A stretch of 31,455 bases of DNA from an uncultured Lachnospiraceae bacterium (GTDB lineage Bacteria > Bacillota > Clostridia > Lachnospirales > Lachnospiraceae): contig CAJUNR010000048.1 in NCBI GenBank assembly GCA_910587765.1, positions 1-31,455 on the forward strand, given 5' to 3'. Shown piece after piece: positions 6,999 to 15,242 of the stretch; the stretch's first letter is position 1, and each line of letters begins with the position of its first letter. The position numbers and the translations under genes were made by a program. The notes beneath the pieces were generated by a model. That model had not been told where the DNA came from and searched no databases. It saw nothing but the letters and a program-made list of their open reading frames with translations.

Positions 6999-7304
6999 CT
7001 ATTTTTCAGACAGTTCCAGCGGAACGATTGTAAGCGTTTTTCCCATAGACACCAGCAGTTTTAAAATGGTTGACAACTGGGGATCTGTTTTTCCGCTTTC
7101 CATTCTTGCAATCACGGACTGCTTAACCCCTGTCATATACTCCAATTCTCTTTGTGATATATGATTTTCCTTTCTGGTCTTTATCATTTCTCCAACCAGC
7201 TTAACCATTAAATCATTTTCGGCGATTTCTTCCACCGTATAATGTTTCTTTCTGTATTCGCCCCAGCTTTCCCCCAGCGGAGAAATTTTCGTTTCATGAT
7301 TCAT
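6999..7304 (-). CDS. Small XRE-family helix-turn-helix protein, antitoxin-like
   Basis: A 101-residue protein with a Cro/C1-type helix-turn-helix in the second half (ISQRELEYMTGVKQSVIARMESGKTDPQLSTILKLL) and a C-terminal strand KTLTIVPLEL, the pattern of HigA-like antitoxins. It should bind DNA as a dimer and repress its own promoter. No toxin reading frame is found on either side (under 100 bases to each repeat), so it is an orphan antitoxin or a solitary regulator. AAAGGAG lies 8 bases before the ATG, and TATAAT is at 7338-7343. The gene is visibly more AT-rich than its neighbours and is enclosed by 38-bp direct repeats, both signs of acquisition. Confidence 0.88.
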   Translation of the reverse strand: MNHETKISPLGESWGEYRKKHYTVEEIAENDLMVKLVGEMIKTRKENHISQRELEYMTGVKQSVIARMESGKTDPQLSTILKLLVSMGKTLTIVPLELSEK

Positions 7305-7359
7305 CTTCTCTGCTCCTTTCCCTGAAATCTTTCTTTTATTATATTTTATTCTTGCATCT

Positions 7360-7397
7360 TTTTGCGGACAGTGTCAATTATTTTCTTGCAATATTCC
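7360..7397. repeat. 38-bp direct repeat, copy upstream of the XRE gene
   Basis: Exact second copy of 6931-6968 in the same orientation. It also contains TTGACA on the minus strand (7372-7377), but no -10 lies at the proper distance, so here it is not an obvious promoter. It is separated by two bases from the 18-bp direct repeat at 7400-7417. Confidence 0.95.
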
Positions 7398-7399
7398 AG

Positions 7400-7417
7400 A
7401 CCGCATAATATAATGAT
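7400..7417. repeat. 18-bp direct repeat, left flank of copy B
   Basis: ACCGCATAATATAATGAT is identical to 7602-7619 and directly borders the left end of copy B. It contains TATAAT (7409-7414). With TTGCAA at 7386-7391, 17 bases upstream, this would have been a plus-strand promoter before the element split it. Confidence 0.93.
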
Positions 7418-7601
7418 TACTACTCACACAGCCGGTTTTCAGCCCGGTGTGGACAGATCATCCTGGAAGACCCATTGAAGGGCGCCGGTTCTTAGGCGTG
7501 GTCTTTTCACGCCTTAGCACCGCTGCGTCCCTTCATTAAGCGCGAGCGGGGTCTGGAAGGATGATCTGTCCGCGCCGGGCGTCCGGTTGGCATGAATGTG
7601 A
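7418..7601 (+). repeat. Dispersed palindromic element, copy B
   Basis: This 184-bp copy is in the same orientation as copy A. Arms 7445-7464 and 7558-7577 pair over 20 bp with two G-T wobbles. The apical hairpin is GGCGTG-GTCTTTT-CACGCC (7495-7513), so a C-G pair of copies A and C is here T-A. It lacks a 17-base segment found in copies A and C between two TACC/CACC motifs, consistent with slippage deletion. It is flanked by the 18-bp direct repeats 7400-7417 and 7602-7619. Its right end supplies a TTGGCA that can serve as -35 for the next gene. No coding potential is seen. Confidence 0.9.
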
Positions 7602-7616
7602 ACCGCATAATATAAT
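7587..7616 (+). promoter_or_regulatory. Promoter of the sugar isomerase/glycosyltransferase unit
   Basis: TTGGCA (7587-7592, five of six matches) and a perfect TATAAT (7611-7616) are separated by 18 bases. The -35 lies in the right end of copy B and the -10 in the 18-bp direct repeat. The predicted start near 7623 gives a ~27-base leader containing GGAGG (7638-7642) seven bases before the ATG at 7650. Confidence 0.65.
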
Positions 7617-7619
7617 GAT
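7602..7619. repeat. 18-bp direct repeat, right flank of copy B
   Basis: Exact copy of 7400-7417, bordering the right end of copy B and containing the TATAAT used by the downstream gene. Together the two copies resemble a duplication made when copy B inserted. Confidence 0.93.
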
Positions 7620-7649
7620 CTACATCACGGCTGCCATGGAGGAATGCAT

Positions 7650-8438
7650 ATGAACCTGTCTGTTTCAAATATCGCCTGGACTGCCCAACAGGACGCCCGG
7701 GTATACGAAATCATGAAAGAAAACGGCTTCTCCGGTCTGGAGATCGCTCCGACGCGGATTTTTCCGGAACAGCCGTACGAACACCGGGAAGCCGCCGCCG
7801 GATGGGCGCGCGAATTAAAAGCGCGGCACGGGCTGCGGATCGTCTCCATGCAGTCCATCTGGTACGGCGTACAGGAGCGGATCTTCGGTACGGACAGCGA
7901 GCGCCGGTATCTGGTGGATTACACCCGGAAAGCCGTCGATTTCGCGGAAGCCGCCGACTGTCCGAATCTGGTCTTCGGCTGTCCCCGCAACCGCTGTATT
8001 CCCGAAGGCGCCGGGGAAGAAACGGCTCTTGATTTTTTCCGGGAACTGGCCGACTACGCGGCTCTCCGTCATACGGTAATCGCCATCGAAGCCAATCCCC
8101 CCATCTACAACACCAACTACATCAATACCACCCCCCAGGCCATGGAACTGGCGGAGCAAATCGCTTCCCCCGGATTCAAGGTAAATTTGGACATCGGGAC
8201 GATCCTCGAGAATCAGGAACCGCTCTCCGTGATCGAAGGGAAGCTGGACCGGATCAGCCACATTCACATCAGCGAACCGGGCCTGAAAATGATCCGCAGA
8301 AGGCCCCTGCACCAGGAGCTGGCGGCGCTTCTGCGCAGGGAAAACTATCAGGGATATGTATCCGTTGAGATGGGAAAGACCGAATCGGCCGCGGATATTG
8401 AAGAGACCTGCGTCTATATAAAGGAGGTATTTGGATGA
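7650..8438 (+). CDS. Sugar phosphate isomerase/epimerase-like TIM-barrel protein
   Basis: A 262-residue AP-endonuclease-2/xylose-isomerase-like TIM barrel. Family features are an N-terminal strand MNLSVSNIAW, the segment FSGLEIAPTRIF, the acidic metal-site strands IAIEANP and VNLDIGT, the histidine pair ISHIHISEPG, and a terminal YVSVEMG. The family isomerises or epimerises sugars, polyols or related compounds with a divalent metal; the substrate cannot be read from the sequence. GGAGG lies seven bases before the ATG at 7650 and only one base before the earlier in-frame ATG at 7644, so 7650 is preferred. It overlaps the following glycosyltransferase gene by four bases (ATGA), which indicates translational coupling and a shared role in glycan synthesis. 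Confidence 0.85.
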   Translation: MNLSVSNIAWTAQQDARVYEIMKENGFSGLEIAPTRIFPEQPYEHREAAAGWARELKARHGLRIVSMQSIWYGVQERIFGTDSERRYLVDYTRKAVDFAEAADCPNLVFGCPRNRCIPEGAGEETALDFFRELADYAALRHTVIAIEANPPIYNTNYINTTPQAMELAEQIASPGFKVNLDIGTILENQEPLSVIEGKLDRISHIHISEPGLKMIRRRPLHQELAALLRRENYQGYVSVEMGKTESAADIEETCVYIKEVFG

Positions 8439-9229
8439 TCTTTCAGAGAAAACCCGGCGTCCCCGCCTTCTCCTGCGAAGAATATGCCGGTAAACAGAAG
8501 GATTATGTGGTGCTGATCCCGATCATCAACGAAGGGCAACGCATTCACCGGGAACTGTACCGCGCGAAAAAAAGTCATGTCTCCGACTATGCGGACATCG
8601 TCGTCTGCGACGGCGGCTCCACGGACGGAAGCACGGAGGCACGCCGTTTAAAATCACTGGGAGTCAATACGCTGCTGACCAAGCAGGACACGGGGAAACA
8701 GGGCGCCCAGCTCCGCATGGGGTTCTGGTGGGCGTTAAGAAGAGGCTACAAGGGCGTCATCACCGTCGACGGCAACAACAAGGACAGCATCGAAGACGTT
8801 CCCCGCTTTATCGGGAAGCTGGAGGAAGGCTATGATCTCGTCCAGGGTTCCCGCTTTGTAAAGGGCGGCCGGGCGATCCGCACCCCCTTTATCCGGCTCG
8901 TCTCCGTAAGGCTGATTCACGCCCCTCTGATCTCTCTGACAGCCGGACAGTGGTTCACCGATACGACCAACGCTTACCGCGCCTATTCCGCGGATTATCT
9001 CCGCGACCCGCGGGTTCAGCCTCTCAGAGACGTCTTCCAGACCTACGAACTTCTGGCCTACCTGTCGGTGCGGGCGACACAGACCGGACGGAGAGCCTGC
9101 GAGATCCCCGTGACAAGAGCCTATCCGAAGCAGGGCAGGACACCGACAAAAATCAGTTTCTTCAAAGGCAACAGCGAGCTTCTGAAAATCCTCTTTCTGA
9201 ACCTGTTCGGAGCCTACCGCCCGCGATAA
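8435..9229 (+). CDS. GT2 glycosyltransferase, DPM1-like
   Basis: A 264-residue GT-A fold glycosyltransferase of family 2 without membrane segments. VVLIPIINEG begins the nucleotide-sugar binding domain, DGGSTDGS is the first conserved acidic loop, and ITVDGNNKDS holds the metal-binding DxN/DxD-like site. The order is like dolichol/polyprenyl-phosphate sugar synthases, but no C-terminal membrane helices are present. AAGGAGG lies upstream of the ATG, which overlaps the previous stop. It probably transfers a sugar to a lipid or glycan intermediate of the neighbouring surface-glycan locus. It converges on the GT-C gene with a 54-base gap holding a GC-rich imperfect hairpin and no clear terminator. 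Confidence 0.88.
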   Translation: MIFQRKPGVPAFSCEEYAGKQKDYVVLIPIINEGQRIHRELYRAKKSHVSDYADIVVCDGGSTDGSTEARRLKSLGVNTLLTKQDTGKQGAQLRMGFWWALRRGYKGVITVDGNNKDSIEDVPRFIGKLEEGYDLVQGSRFVKGGRAIRTPFIRLVSVRLIHAPLISLTAGQWFTDTTNAYRAYSADYLRDPRVQPLRDVFQTYELLAYLSVRATQTGRRACEIPVTRAYPKQGRTPTKISFFKGNSELLKILFLNLFGAYRPR

Positions 9230-9283
9230 GCTTCCGGACGCGGCGTCTGCCGCCGGCGATGTCTTTCGCCCGCGGCAAAGCCG

Positions 9284-10873
9284 TCACTTTCTCTCCTCTT
9301 CCGTCTGCCCCTTCCGATAATGATACAGATACGTCTCATAATAGCAGGACACCGTCTCCACGGTTCCCGACCGTTTCAGAACGTTCAGAAGCGCCTGCGT
9401 GTCTTCCTTTTTCTCCGCAATCTCATGGGAGGTATAAATGTACACAGAATCATACGCTTCGATCAGCGCCGCGTCCTCCAGCACCGCCTCCTCCACCGTC
9501 TTCCCTTCATAACTGTACGCCACCTGATAATCGTACGCGAAAGTAGGCTGTCCGAGAATGCAGTCGTCTTTGACCAGCGGCGTCTCATACACCAGATCCA
9601 CATCCCCCCAGGGATAATTTTTCTCATACAGGAACGCCGGGATCGCCTCATTGCGGACATAAATCATGTCTTCGTCCGTCTTATGCTCCGCCAGATAGTT
9701 CAGGCTTCCCGCAGTCTCCGAACCGACCATATAGACGCCGCCCGGCCTCCAGTATCTGAGGTCGCCCAGCATACAGACCAGAAGAAGCAGCAGGCAGCCG
9801 CCCCGCAGCAACAGGCCGGGCAGCCGGCCCTGTCTTCTCAGCAGCCGGCCGGCCAGTTCTTCCAGTTCGCTGACAGCAAAAAGCAGCAGCGTTACGGACA
9901 CAAACAGCACCAGCCGGTCCTGAATCGGATAAAAGCCCAGCCAGGACGCGGCCAGCAGAAGAACGGTTCCGGCCAGGATATGAAGATCCGTCGGACTCAC
10001 ATACCGCCGCCGCACGCACCGCACCGCCTTGCTGACCGAAAGGAGCACCGCAATCAGGCGGAAAATCCCGAAAGGCATCAGCATCTGCGAAAAAATCTGC
10101 GCCATCAGCCGCAGATCGGACAGTCCGGTCGGAATGAGCGGAAAGCGGACCAGCGCCCAGTACCCCTGTCCCTCCGCATTGCCGGAAGTGGCGGAGAGCC
10201 AGAAGACGTAATTGGCGATGAAGCTGATCAGTACCAGGAAGCAGTACGGCAGCGCACGCAGGAACCGCTTCCGCCCGTCCTCGTCCCGGACGCTCTCCCG
10301 CAGCATCCCCAGCCCGATCAGAATCATCCCGCCCGCGATGTAAAATACCGCCGCGAAGGAAAACCACAGAAGCAGCGCATAGGCCGCCGTCAGCGCGCCG
10401 AGCCCGCAGCGCCGCCCCTGATACAGACCGTACAGCCATATCGCCAGCAGCACGAAAAAACAGTCCGACATATAGGGCTTCAATTCATTTCCATAATAAA
10501 TGTAAACCGGCAGCACTGCCAGCAGCGCCGTATAATACAGTCGGTAATCCGTCTTCACGACCTGCCTCAGAATCCGGTGAAAAACAATCACACAGCCGAA
10601 AAAAGAGAGCAGGGACCACAGGCGCAGCGCCGCTTCTCCCGTGCCGAAGGCCAGCGAGAGCAGTTTCACCACATACAGATAGCCGACCGGCGCGCTCTGC
10701 CCGGCATCCAGCGGAGAAGCCGTCAGCGTCCACAGCGTACGGTTCACGATAGAACTTGCAAGCCTTGCCTCGTCAACCCACAGAGAGCGGTGATACAGAT
10801 ACGGCATGACATGACTGAAAAGCCCGAAAAAAATGACCGCATACAGTCCGTATCGAACTCTCTTATCCTTCAT
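9284..10873 (-). CDS. GT-C fold membrane glycosyltransferase (PMT/ArnT-like)
   Basis: A 529-residue polytopic protein with roughly ten hydrophobic helices in the first ~390 residues and an extracytoplasmic C-terminal domain. The motif HRSLWVDEARLASSI shortly after the first helix carries the Asp-Glu pair typical of GT-C enzymes, and a later loop has YGNELKPYMSD. Such enzymes move a sugar from a polyprenyl-phosphate donor onto an acceptor outside the membrane. The start ATG (10873) overlaps the end of the upstream SDR gene by 11 bases, so I used it instead of the longer reading frame. It is the last gene of the minus-strand glycan operon. The sugar and acceptor are unknown. Confidence 0.85.
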   Translation of the reverse strand: MKDKRVRYGLYAVIFFGLFSHVMPYLYHRSLWVDEARLASSIVNRTLWTLTASPLDAGQSAPVGYLYVVKLLSLAFGTGEAALRLWSLLSFFGCVIVFHRILRQVVKTDYRLYYTALLAVLPVYIYYGNELKPYMSDCFFVLLAIWLYGLYQGRRCGLGALTAAYALLLWFSFAAVFYIAGGMILIGLGMLRESVRDEDGRKRFLRALPYCFLVLISFIANYVFWLSATSGNAEGQGYWALVRFPLIPTGLSDLRLMAQIFSQMLMPFGIFRLIAVLLSVSKAVRCVRRRYVSPTDLHILAGTVLLLAASWLGFYPIQDRLVLFVSVTLLLFAVSELEELAGRLLRRQGRLPGLLLRGGCLLLLLVCMLGDLRYWRPGGVYMVGSETAGSLNYLAEHKTDEDMIYVRNEAIPAFLYEKNYPWGDVDLVYETPLVKDDCILGQPTFAYDYQVAYSYEGKTVEEAVLEDAALIEAYDSVYIYTSHEIAEKKEDTQALLNVLKRSGTVETVSCYYETYLYHYRKGQTEEERK

Positions 10874-11801
10874 CGCTCCCCCGCATCTCCTCCAGCACAA
10901 ACTTTCTGACCGCTTCCATCACGTCCTCTCTGCCGAGAATGTAGCCGTTGTCTCCGCCGAAAAGCCGGTCGTACCGGGTCCGGTAATCGTAATCGGCCGC
11001 CGTGCCGGGAAGTTCGTTGACGAACGGCTCCCCTTCCAGATACTCATAAAGTTCTCCCGCCGTCACCGGTTCCGTCGCCGGATGCCAGAGCGTCAGACCC
11101 GCCCGCAACGCCGTCTGTATGTCCTCCCACAGCCGGTCCAGCGGATAGAACTGATAGCGGCTCCTGCTGTCGGTGAAACAAAGCGCCGAGAATCCCAGTC
11201 TGCGGAAAATTTCTCGCAGCGCCGCCTCTTCCCCGGCATCCAGTTTCCGGCAGCGGTAGAAACCGTTGTCCTGCAGTTCATAATAACGGGCCAGCTCCTC
11301 CGCCCGTGCGCTCAGCTCCTGGAATTTTTTTCCGTTCAGCATCTGCGGAATCCGCCGGATATAGTCAAAGATGAAATTTTTCTTGATATTTTTCCCGAAC
11401 AGCCCCGGCAGACGTACGATCAGCGCGTCCGGATACTGTTCCCTGACGCGGCATTCCAGCCGGTAGCGGTTCAGGCCGTAGGCCTGCAGCCCCTCCGTTT
11501 CCACCGGCGAACTCTCGTCCACTCCCCGGGGATCGCGAAACACGTCCACTGTTGAAATCAGCACCAGCTTTTCGGGCGCGATTCTGCGGATATTTTCCTC
11601 CGCCTGCCGGATCAGCTCCAGATCCTTCTCCGGCGCGCGGTTTGCCAGATATTTCTCCGCCCGCAGCCCCGCGTACACCAGAAGCTCCGGCTTCAGACCG
11701 TAGGCATCCCCGATATTCCGGGAATGAAATCCGCAGTCAAAGCCGCCTTTCCGATAGAGATTGCTGCCCACAAAACCGGTATCACCAACCAGTGCGTACA
11801 T
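10863..11801 (-). CDS. Extended SDR / NAD-dependent epimerase-like protein with YxxxR
   Basis: A 312-residue protein with the N-terminal Rossmann motif VGDTGFVGSN and a segment LVLISTVDVF that matches the third strand and catalytic Ser/Thr region of extended SDR enzymes. The usual YxxxK catalytic pair reads YGLNR, so the lysine is an arginine. The second half is more divergent (YRCRKLDAGEEAALREIF, then a region with no clear NAD-epimerase signature). It may be a sugar nucleotide reductase or epimerase with altered chemistry, or a non-catalytic relative. AGGAGGGG precedes the ATG. It lies between the GT2 gene (24-base gap) and the GT-C gene (11-base overlap) in the same operon. Confidence 0.75.
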   Translation of the reverse strand: MYALVGDTGFVGSNLYRKGGFDCGFHSRNIGDAYGLKPELLVYAGLRAEKYLANRAPEKDLELIRQAEENIRRIAPEKLVLISTVDVFRDPRGVDESSPVETEGLQAYGLNRYRLECRVREQYPDALIVRLPGLFGKNIKKNFIFDYIRRIPQMLNGKKFQELSARAEELARYYELQDNGFYRCRKLDAGEEAALREIFRRLGFSALCFTDSRSRYQFYPLDRLWEDIQTALRAGLTLWHPATEPVTAGELYEYLEGEPFVNELPGTAADYDYRTRYDRLFGGDNGYILGREDVMEAVRKFVLEEMRGSDEG

Positions 11802-11825
11802 AGAATCCGTCCCCTCCTTTGATTC

Positions 11826-12761
11826 CTAGGATAATTTTTCAATGCTCTCAAAGCTGTATTTGGTCCTCTGAAAGCTCAGCTTCAGCAAAATCTGCAGATA
11901 TTTGATGATGATGGTCAGTATGATAAACAGGCCGAGAAACGCCACGGCGAGAAAGAGAATCGTCGTCGTCCATCCCGCGACCGGCTTCGCCATCGCATAG
12001 ACTGCCACCGTATAGACAATCATAAACAGCGACAGGAACATCATCAGACCGGTCATCAGTTTGGAACAGAAATATCCGGCGTCCGTGAACAAAAGCAGCG
12101 CGTCCGCCGCCAGGCTGCTCCGGTATTTTCTGAGACTTTTGTCCTCGCGCACCTGCACGGGCGCCCCGGCCGCGTGATAGCGAATATTCAGCGTACGCAG
12201 CCCGCAGTTCGCATAGATTCCTTTGCGGTAGGGAACGGTCCTGCTCATGCTGCCCACCCGGTTGAGCGCCCGCCGGCTGAGCACCCGGAAAGTCTCCGAA
12301 CATATTTTCTGATTGTGATCGCTGAACCGCTCATACACCCGGTAGAACAAACTGGAGGTAAACCTCTGCTTTCTGTCCGGGGAGGCGCTGACAATATCAT
12401 ACCCCTCCAGCACTTTGCGGTATACATTCATGATCTCCTCCGGCGCGTAGTCCTGCACCGTGCGGTCGACCTCCAGCACGAAATCCCCGATGGACAGATC
12501 AACCCCCGCGTTCATGGCAGTCTCCACGCCGTGAAAATAGCTCATATTCAGCACGGAAACCGCGGTTGTCTTCGCTTTTTTGCCCGCCTTTTTAATCTCC
12601 CCCACGCTGTTGTCCGTGGAGAAATCATTGACGCAGATGATCTCCGAATGCTCAAAATGTTCCTCCAGAAAACAAATCATCTTTTCCAGAAAGTCCGCAA
12701 TGTACGGTTCCTCGTCGTGGACATAGACAACCGCCGACATAAAATTCTTTTCTTTATTCAT
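11826..12761 (-). CDS. GT2 glycosyltransferase with two C-terminal membrane helices
   Basis: From the ATG at 12761 the protein has 311 residues. The N-terminal GT-A domain has MSAVVYVHDEEPYI, VNDFSTDNS and VLEVDRT, the last carrying the metal-binding acidic residues. Two hydrophobic helices near the end (LMMFLSLFMIVYTVAVYAMA and a following TILFLAVAFLGLFIILTI region) match GtrB/DPM-type polyprenyl-phosphate glycosyltransferases. The likely product is a lipid-linked sugar used by the GT-C enzyme encoded two genes downstream. The start codon overlaps the stop of the FAD oxidoreductase gene by eight bases, with GAGG nine bases upstream, which is why I reject the longer reading frame. Confidence 0.87.
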   Translation of the reverse strand: MNKEKNFMSAVVYVHDEEPYIADFLEKMICFLEEHFEHSEIICVNDFSTDNSVGEIKKAGKKAKTTAVSVLNMSYFHGVETAMNAGVDLSIGDFVLEVDRTVQDYAPEEIMNVYRKVLEGYDIVSASPDRKQRFTSSLFYRVYERFSDHNQKICSETFRVLSRRALNRVGSMSRTVPYRKGIYANCGLRTLNIRYHAAGAPVQVREDKSLRKYRSSLAADALLLFTDAGYFCSKLMTGLMMFLSLFMIVYTVAVYAMAKPVAGWTTTILFLAVAFLGLFIILTIIIKYLQILLKLSFQRTKYSFESIEKLS

Positions 12762-13884
12762 GTAACAATACCTCATCCAGATCATAAACGGTGTTGATCT
12801 TTCCCGACAGCACGCTGACATAGACCGGCTTCCCGCCGTATTTCCGTATGACCGTCGGCCGGGAATCATCCACTTCCGAGCTCATCAGTATCGGTTTCAT
12901 GGAATAGAGCGAGTGGTCATATTCAAACACGAACTCTTCCCGCATATATTTTCTCGCCAGATTCGCCATATACGGAAACGCCGATGCCGGACGGGCCGGA
13001 CAAAGATTGCAGTTTCCCAGATACTGCGCGCTGCAGTAGCCGCCGCTTCGCTCCTGACACTCGAAAACCGGCACTTCCTCATAGCCGGTGCTGTGAGGAG
13101 TAAAGGTCACGGACGTCAGGGAATGAAAACCGGTCCTGCCAAACGGCATGATGGAGAAGAAAGGACCGTCCATCACTGTGAACCCATAGCCGCTCAGCGC
13201 CTCGTTGACATTGCACAGTATGATCTCGCACAGTTCATATTTGATCCGGAACGTCTCAAAGCCAAGCATCCGCGAGATCTGGTTGGTGGAGGCGTAGGTG
13301 GCGTTCAGGAGAAAACCGCTCTCATACAGGCGGCGGTCCGCCGTGTGCACTTCAAACCGGTCCTCCTGTCTCTCCACATGATCAATGCGCACGCCGAAAC
13401 GCAGGTCCACCGTCGGCAGTTCTTTCAGCCTGTCCATATAATAGTCTCTCAGTATCCGCGCATCGTACGTATATTCTCTGGTGAGAAACGCCCCGTCGCA
13501 CATGCCTTTTCGGAAGAAACGCTCCGGGCACAGCTCTGTGCAGGGAATGTCTGCCGCTTTACAAAAGTCCCGGAACTGTCCGGCGCTGGACCAGGAAAAT
13601 TCCTTCGATGTGGCGTATACTTTTTCAAATTCCCGATTGATACAGAAGCCGTAGTCTTCCTGAAAACGCCGGAAGTATCCCGCCGATTTCAAGGCGGTGG
13701 ACAGGGAACGGGGATAGTGATAGCCCTGATGCACTCTTGCCTGGTTGACATAAGTCGCACGGCTGAAGGGCGTCTCCTCCGACTCCAGCACCAGTACGCG
13801 CTGCCCGCTGCGCCCGCACAGCTCCGCCGAGTACAGCCCGTACAATCCGGCTCCTATAATGATCTTGTCATACCACTCTTTCAT
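12754..13884 (-). CDS. FAD-dependent oxidoreductase (DAO-like) in glycan locus
   Basis: A 376-residue cytoplasmic flavoprotein. The N-terminal dinucleotide motif IIIGAGLYGLYSAE and LVLESE after it define the FAD site, and RVHQGYHYPRS follows where DAO-family proteins carry substrate-side residues. The C-terminal half contains three cysteines in GGYCSAQYLGNCNLCPA, which could form a metal or disulfide site. The substrate is unknown; proteins of this type occur in surface polysaccharide clusters and may oxidise a sugar or amino-sugar intermediate (inference). AAAGGAGGGG precedes the ATG. It overlaps the downstream GT2 gene by eight bases and follows the flippase gene by 13 bases. Confidence 0.82.
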   Translation of the reverse strand: MKEWYDKIIIGAGLYGLYSAELCGRSGQRVLVLESEETPFSRATYVNQARVHQGYHYPRSLSTALKSAGYFRRFQEDYGFCINREFEKVYATSKEFSWSSAGQFRDFCKAADIPCTELCPERFFRKGMCDGAFLTREYTYDARILRDYYMDRLKELPTVDLRFGVRIDHVERQEDRFEVHTADRRLYESGFLLNATYASTNQISRMLGFETFRIKYELCEIILCNVNEALSGYGFTVMDGPFFSIMPFGRTGFHSLTSVTFTPHSTGYEEVPVFECQERSGGYCSAQYLGNCNLCPARPASAFPYMANLARKYMREEFVFEYDHSLYSMKPILMSSEVDDSRPTVIRKYGGKPVYVSVLSGKINTVYDLDEVLLHE

Positions 13885-13897
13885 CCGCTCCCCTCCT

Positions 13898-15205
13898 TTA
13901 TCGGAATATATGAATCGGGTTCAGCGCCCTGATCTGCCACCGGAAGACTTCAAGGCCTTCTTTTTTGAAAAACAGGTTGGAAAACATCAGGGACGCCGCC
14001 TGCGTGATCACCGTGGCGATCGCGGCTCCATAGATTCCCCACAGTCGGATCCCCGCCAGATTCATGACAATGTTGGCGCCGACGCTGATAAACTGCGACC
14101 AGGTGAGGATACTTCCGTGGCCGTTCAGCGTGAAATGGCCTTCCCGGAGCGCCGCATTGTACATAAAGAATGTTCCCAGAACATGAATGCAGTATACCGG
14201 CATAGCGGCGGCATATTCACTGTTCAGGAACCGGAACAGAAACGGCAGAATCAAAAACGAAAAAGCGACCCCCGCGATATAGATCCAGGTGAGAATGCTG
14301 GAGATCTGCACATAGCGTCTCTCATAGCCCTGACGATCTTCCTCATAGAGGCGGATCATTTTCGGATAGACCGATTCTCTGACGGGGGCAATGGCGATCT
14401 GAACCACATTGATCAGACTGACAGACACCGAATAGATCCCCACCTCCGCCGACGTCAGCATGGCGCCCAGCATAATGCTGTCGCACCGGGCGTACAGCAC
14501 GGAACAGGAACCGGCCAGCGCCAGCGGAAAGCTCTCCGCAAGCATCTCTCTGGCGGACGCCCGGTCCAGGGAGAAGCGGAAACCTCCTCCGAACTCCGCC
14601 CTGTACTGAAAGTACACGATCACGATACTGATGACGGTGGACACGAGCGCGATCAGCGCCAGCGTACGGACCGGCCGGTGATAATGCACCGCAATCAACT
14701 GCAGGCAGGAGGCCGCGACCACCGCGATGTCCGAAGCAATGACGATTTTTCTGGATTTCAGCAGATACTCAAACCGGTTCGCCATCCCGAACTTGATACT
14801 TCCCGCCGCCATGTTGAGAAGCAGCAGCAGAAACATGACCGTGAACTCAAAATCCCCGCCGTAGACAGCGGCGAACGCGACGCCGGCCGCTACGGAGACG
14901 CCCGAAAGCAGAACCCTCAAAACCGTCGCCGTCTGCACCACCTGCTCCGGCGCCTGTTTCCCATACCGTTTCTTGACCACGCGCCCGTCGATAAAGGTCG
15001 CCACAATCTCGAAGACCGCTATGATATTGACCGCATACTGATAAGAACCGTACCCCAGAGCGCCGTAATAATTGGCGATCCTCACGGAGACAAACAGATT
15101 CAGCGCCAGTATGAACACCCTGTCAAATACCATCCACGCCGTATTCGACAGGATTTTTGCCAGATCCGTATTTACACGGATTCCTTTTATGTCCTTGATC
15201 TTCAC
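13898..15205 (-). CDS. Wzx-like oligosaccharide flippase
   Basis: A polytopic protein of the polysaccharide biosynthesis/MVF superfamily, 435 residues from GTG 15205 or 445 from ATG 15235. About 12-14 hydrophobic helices span the length, and the early LSNTAWMVFDRVFILALNLFVSVRIANYYG is typical of Wzx-type lipid-linked oligosaccharide exporters. AGAAGGA sits eight bases before the GTG, while the ATG at 15235 has no ribosome site and coincides with the predicted transcript start, so I prefer the GTG. It is the first gene of the operon flippase, FAD oxidoreductase, GT2, SDR, GT-C, and would move the finished lipid-linked glycan across the membrane. Confidence 0.88.
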   Translation of the reverse strand: MKIKDIKGIRVNTDLAKILSNTAWMVFDRVFILALNLFVSVRIANYYGALGYGSYQYAVNIIAVFEIVATFIDGRVVKKRYGKQAPEQVVQTATVLRVLLSGVSVAAGVAFAAVYGGDFEFTVMFLLLLLNMAAGSIKFGMANRFEYLLKSRKIVIASDIAVVAASCLQLIAVHYHRPVRTLALIALVSTVISIVIVYFQYRAEFGGGFRFSLDRASAREMLAESFPLALAGSCSVLYARCDSIMLGAMLTSAEVGIYSVSVSLINVVQIAIAPVRESVYPKMIRLYEEDRQGYERRYVQISSILTWIYIAGVAFSFLILPFLFRFLNSEYAAAMPVYCIHVLGTFFMYNAALREGHFTLNGHGSILTWSQFISVGANIVMNLAGIRLWGIYGAAIATVITQAASLMFSNLFFKKEGLEVFRWQIRALNPIHIFR

Positions 15206-15242
15206 ATTCTTATTCCTTCTCAGGATTTTTCTCATATTGTCT

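Noticed and set aside
6999..7304. Complete toxin-antitoxin pair
   Set aside because: Only the antitoxin-like helix-turn-helix gene is found; no reading frame for a toxin fits between the flanking repeats.
7305..7359. Normal promoter for the XRE gene formed by the 38-bp repeat
   Set aside because: The TTGACA in the repeat is 28 bases from the TATAAT at 7338-7343, too far for one promoter.
9230..9283. Terminator between the convergent GT2 and GT-C genes
   Set aside because: A GCCGC-type imperfect stem exists, but there is no T-run in either direction, so I did not annotate it.
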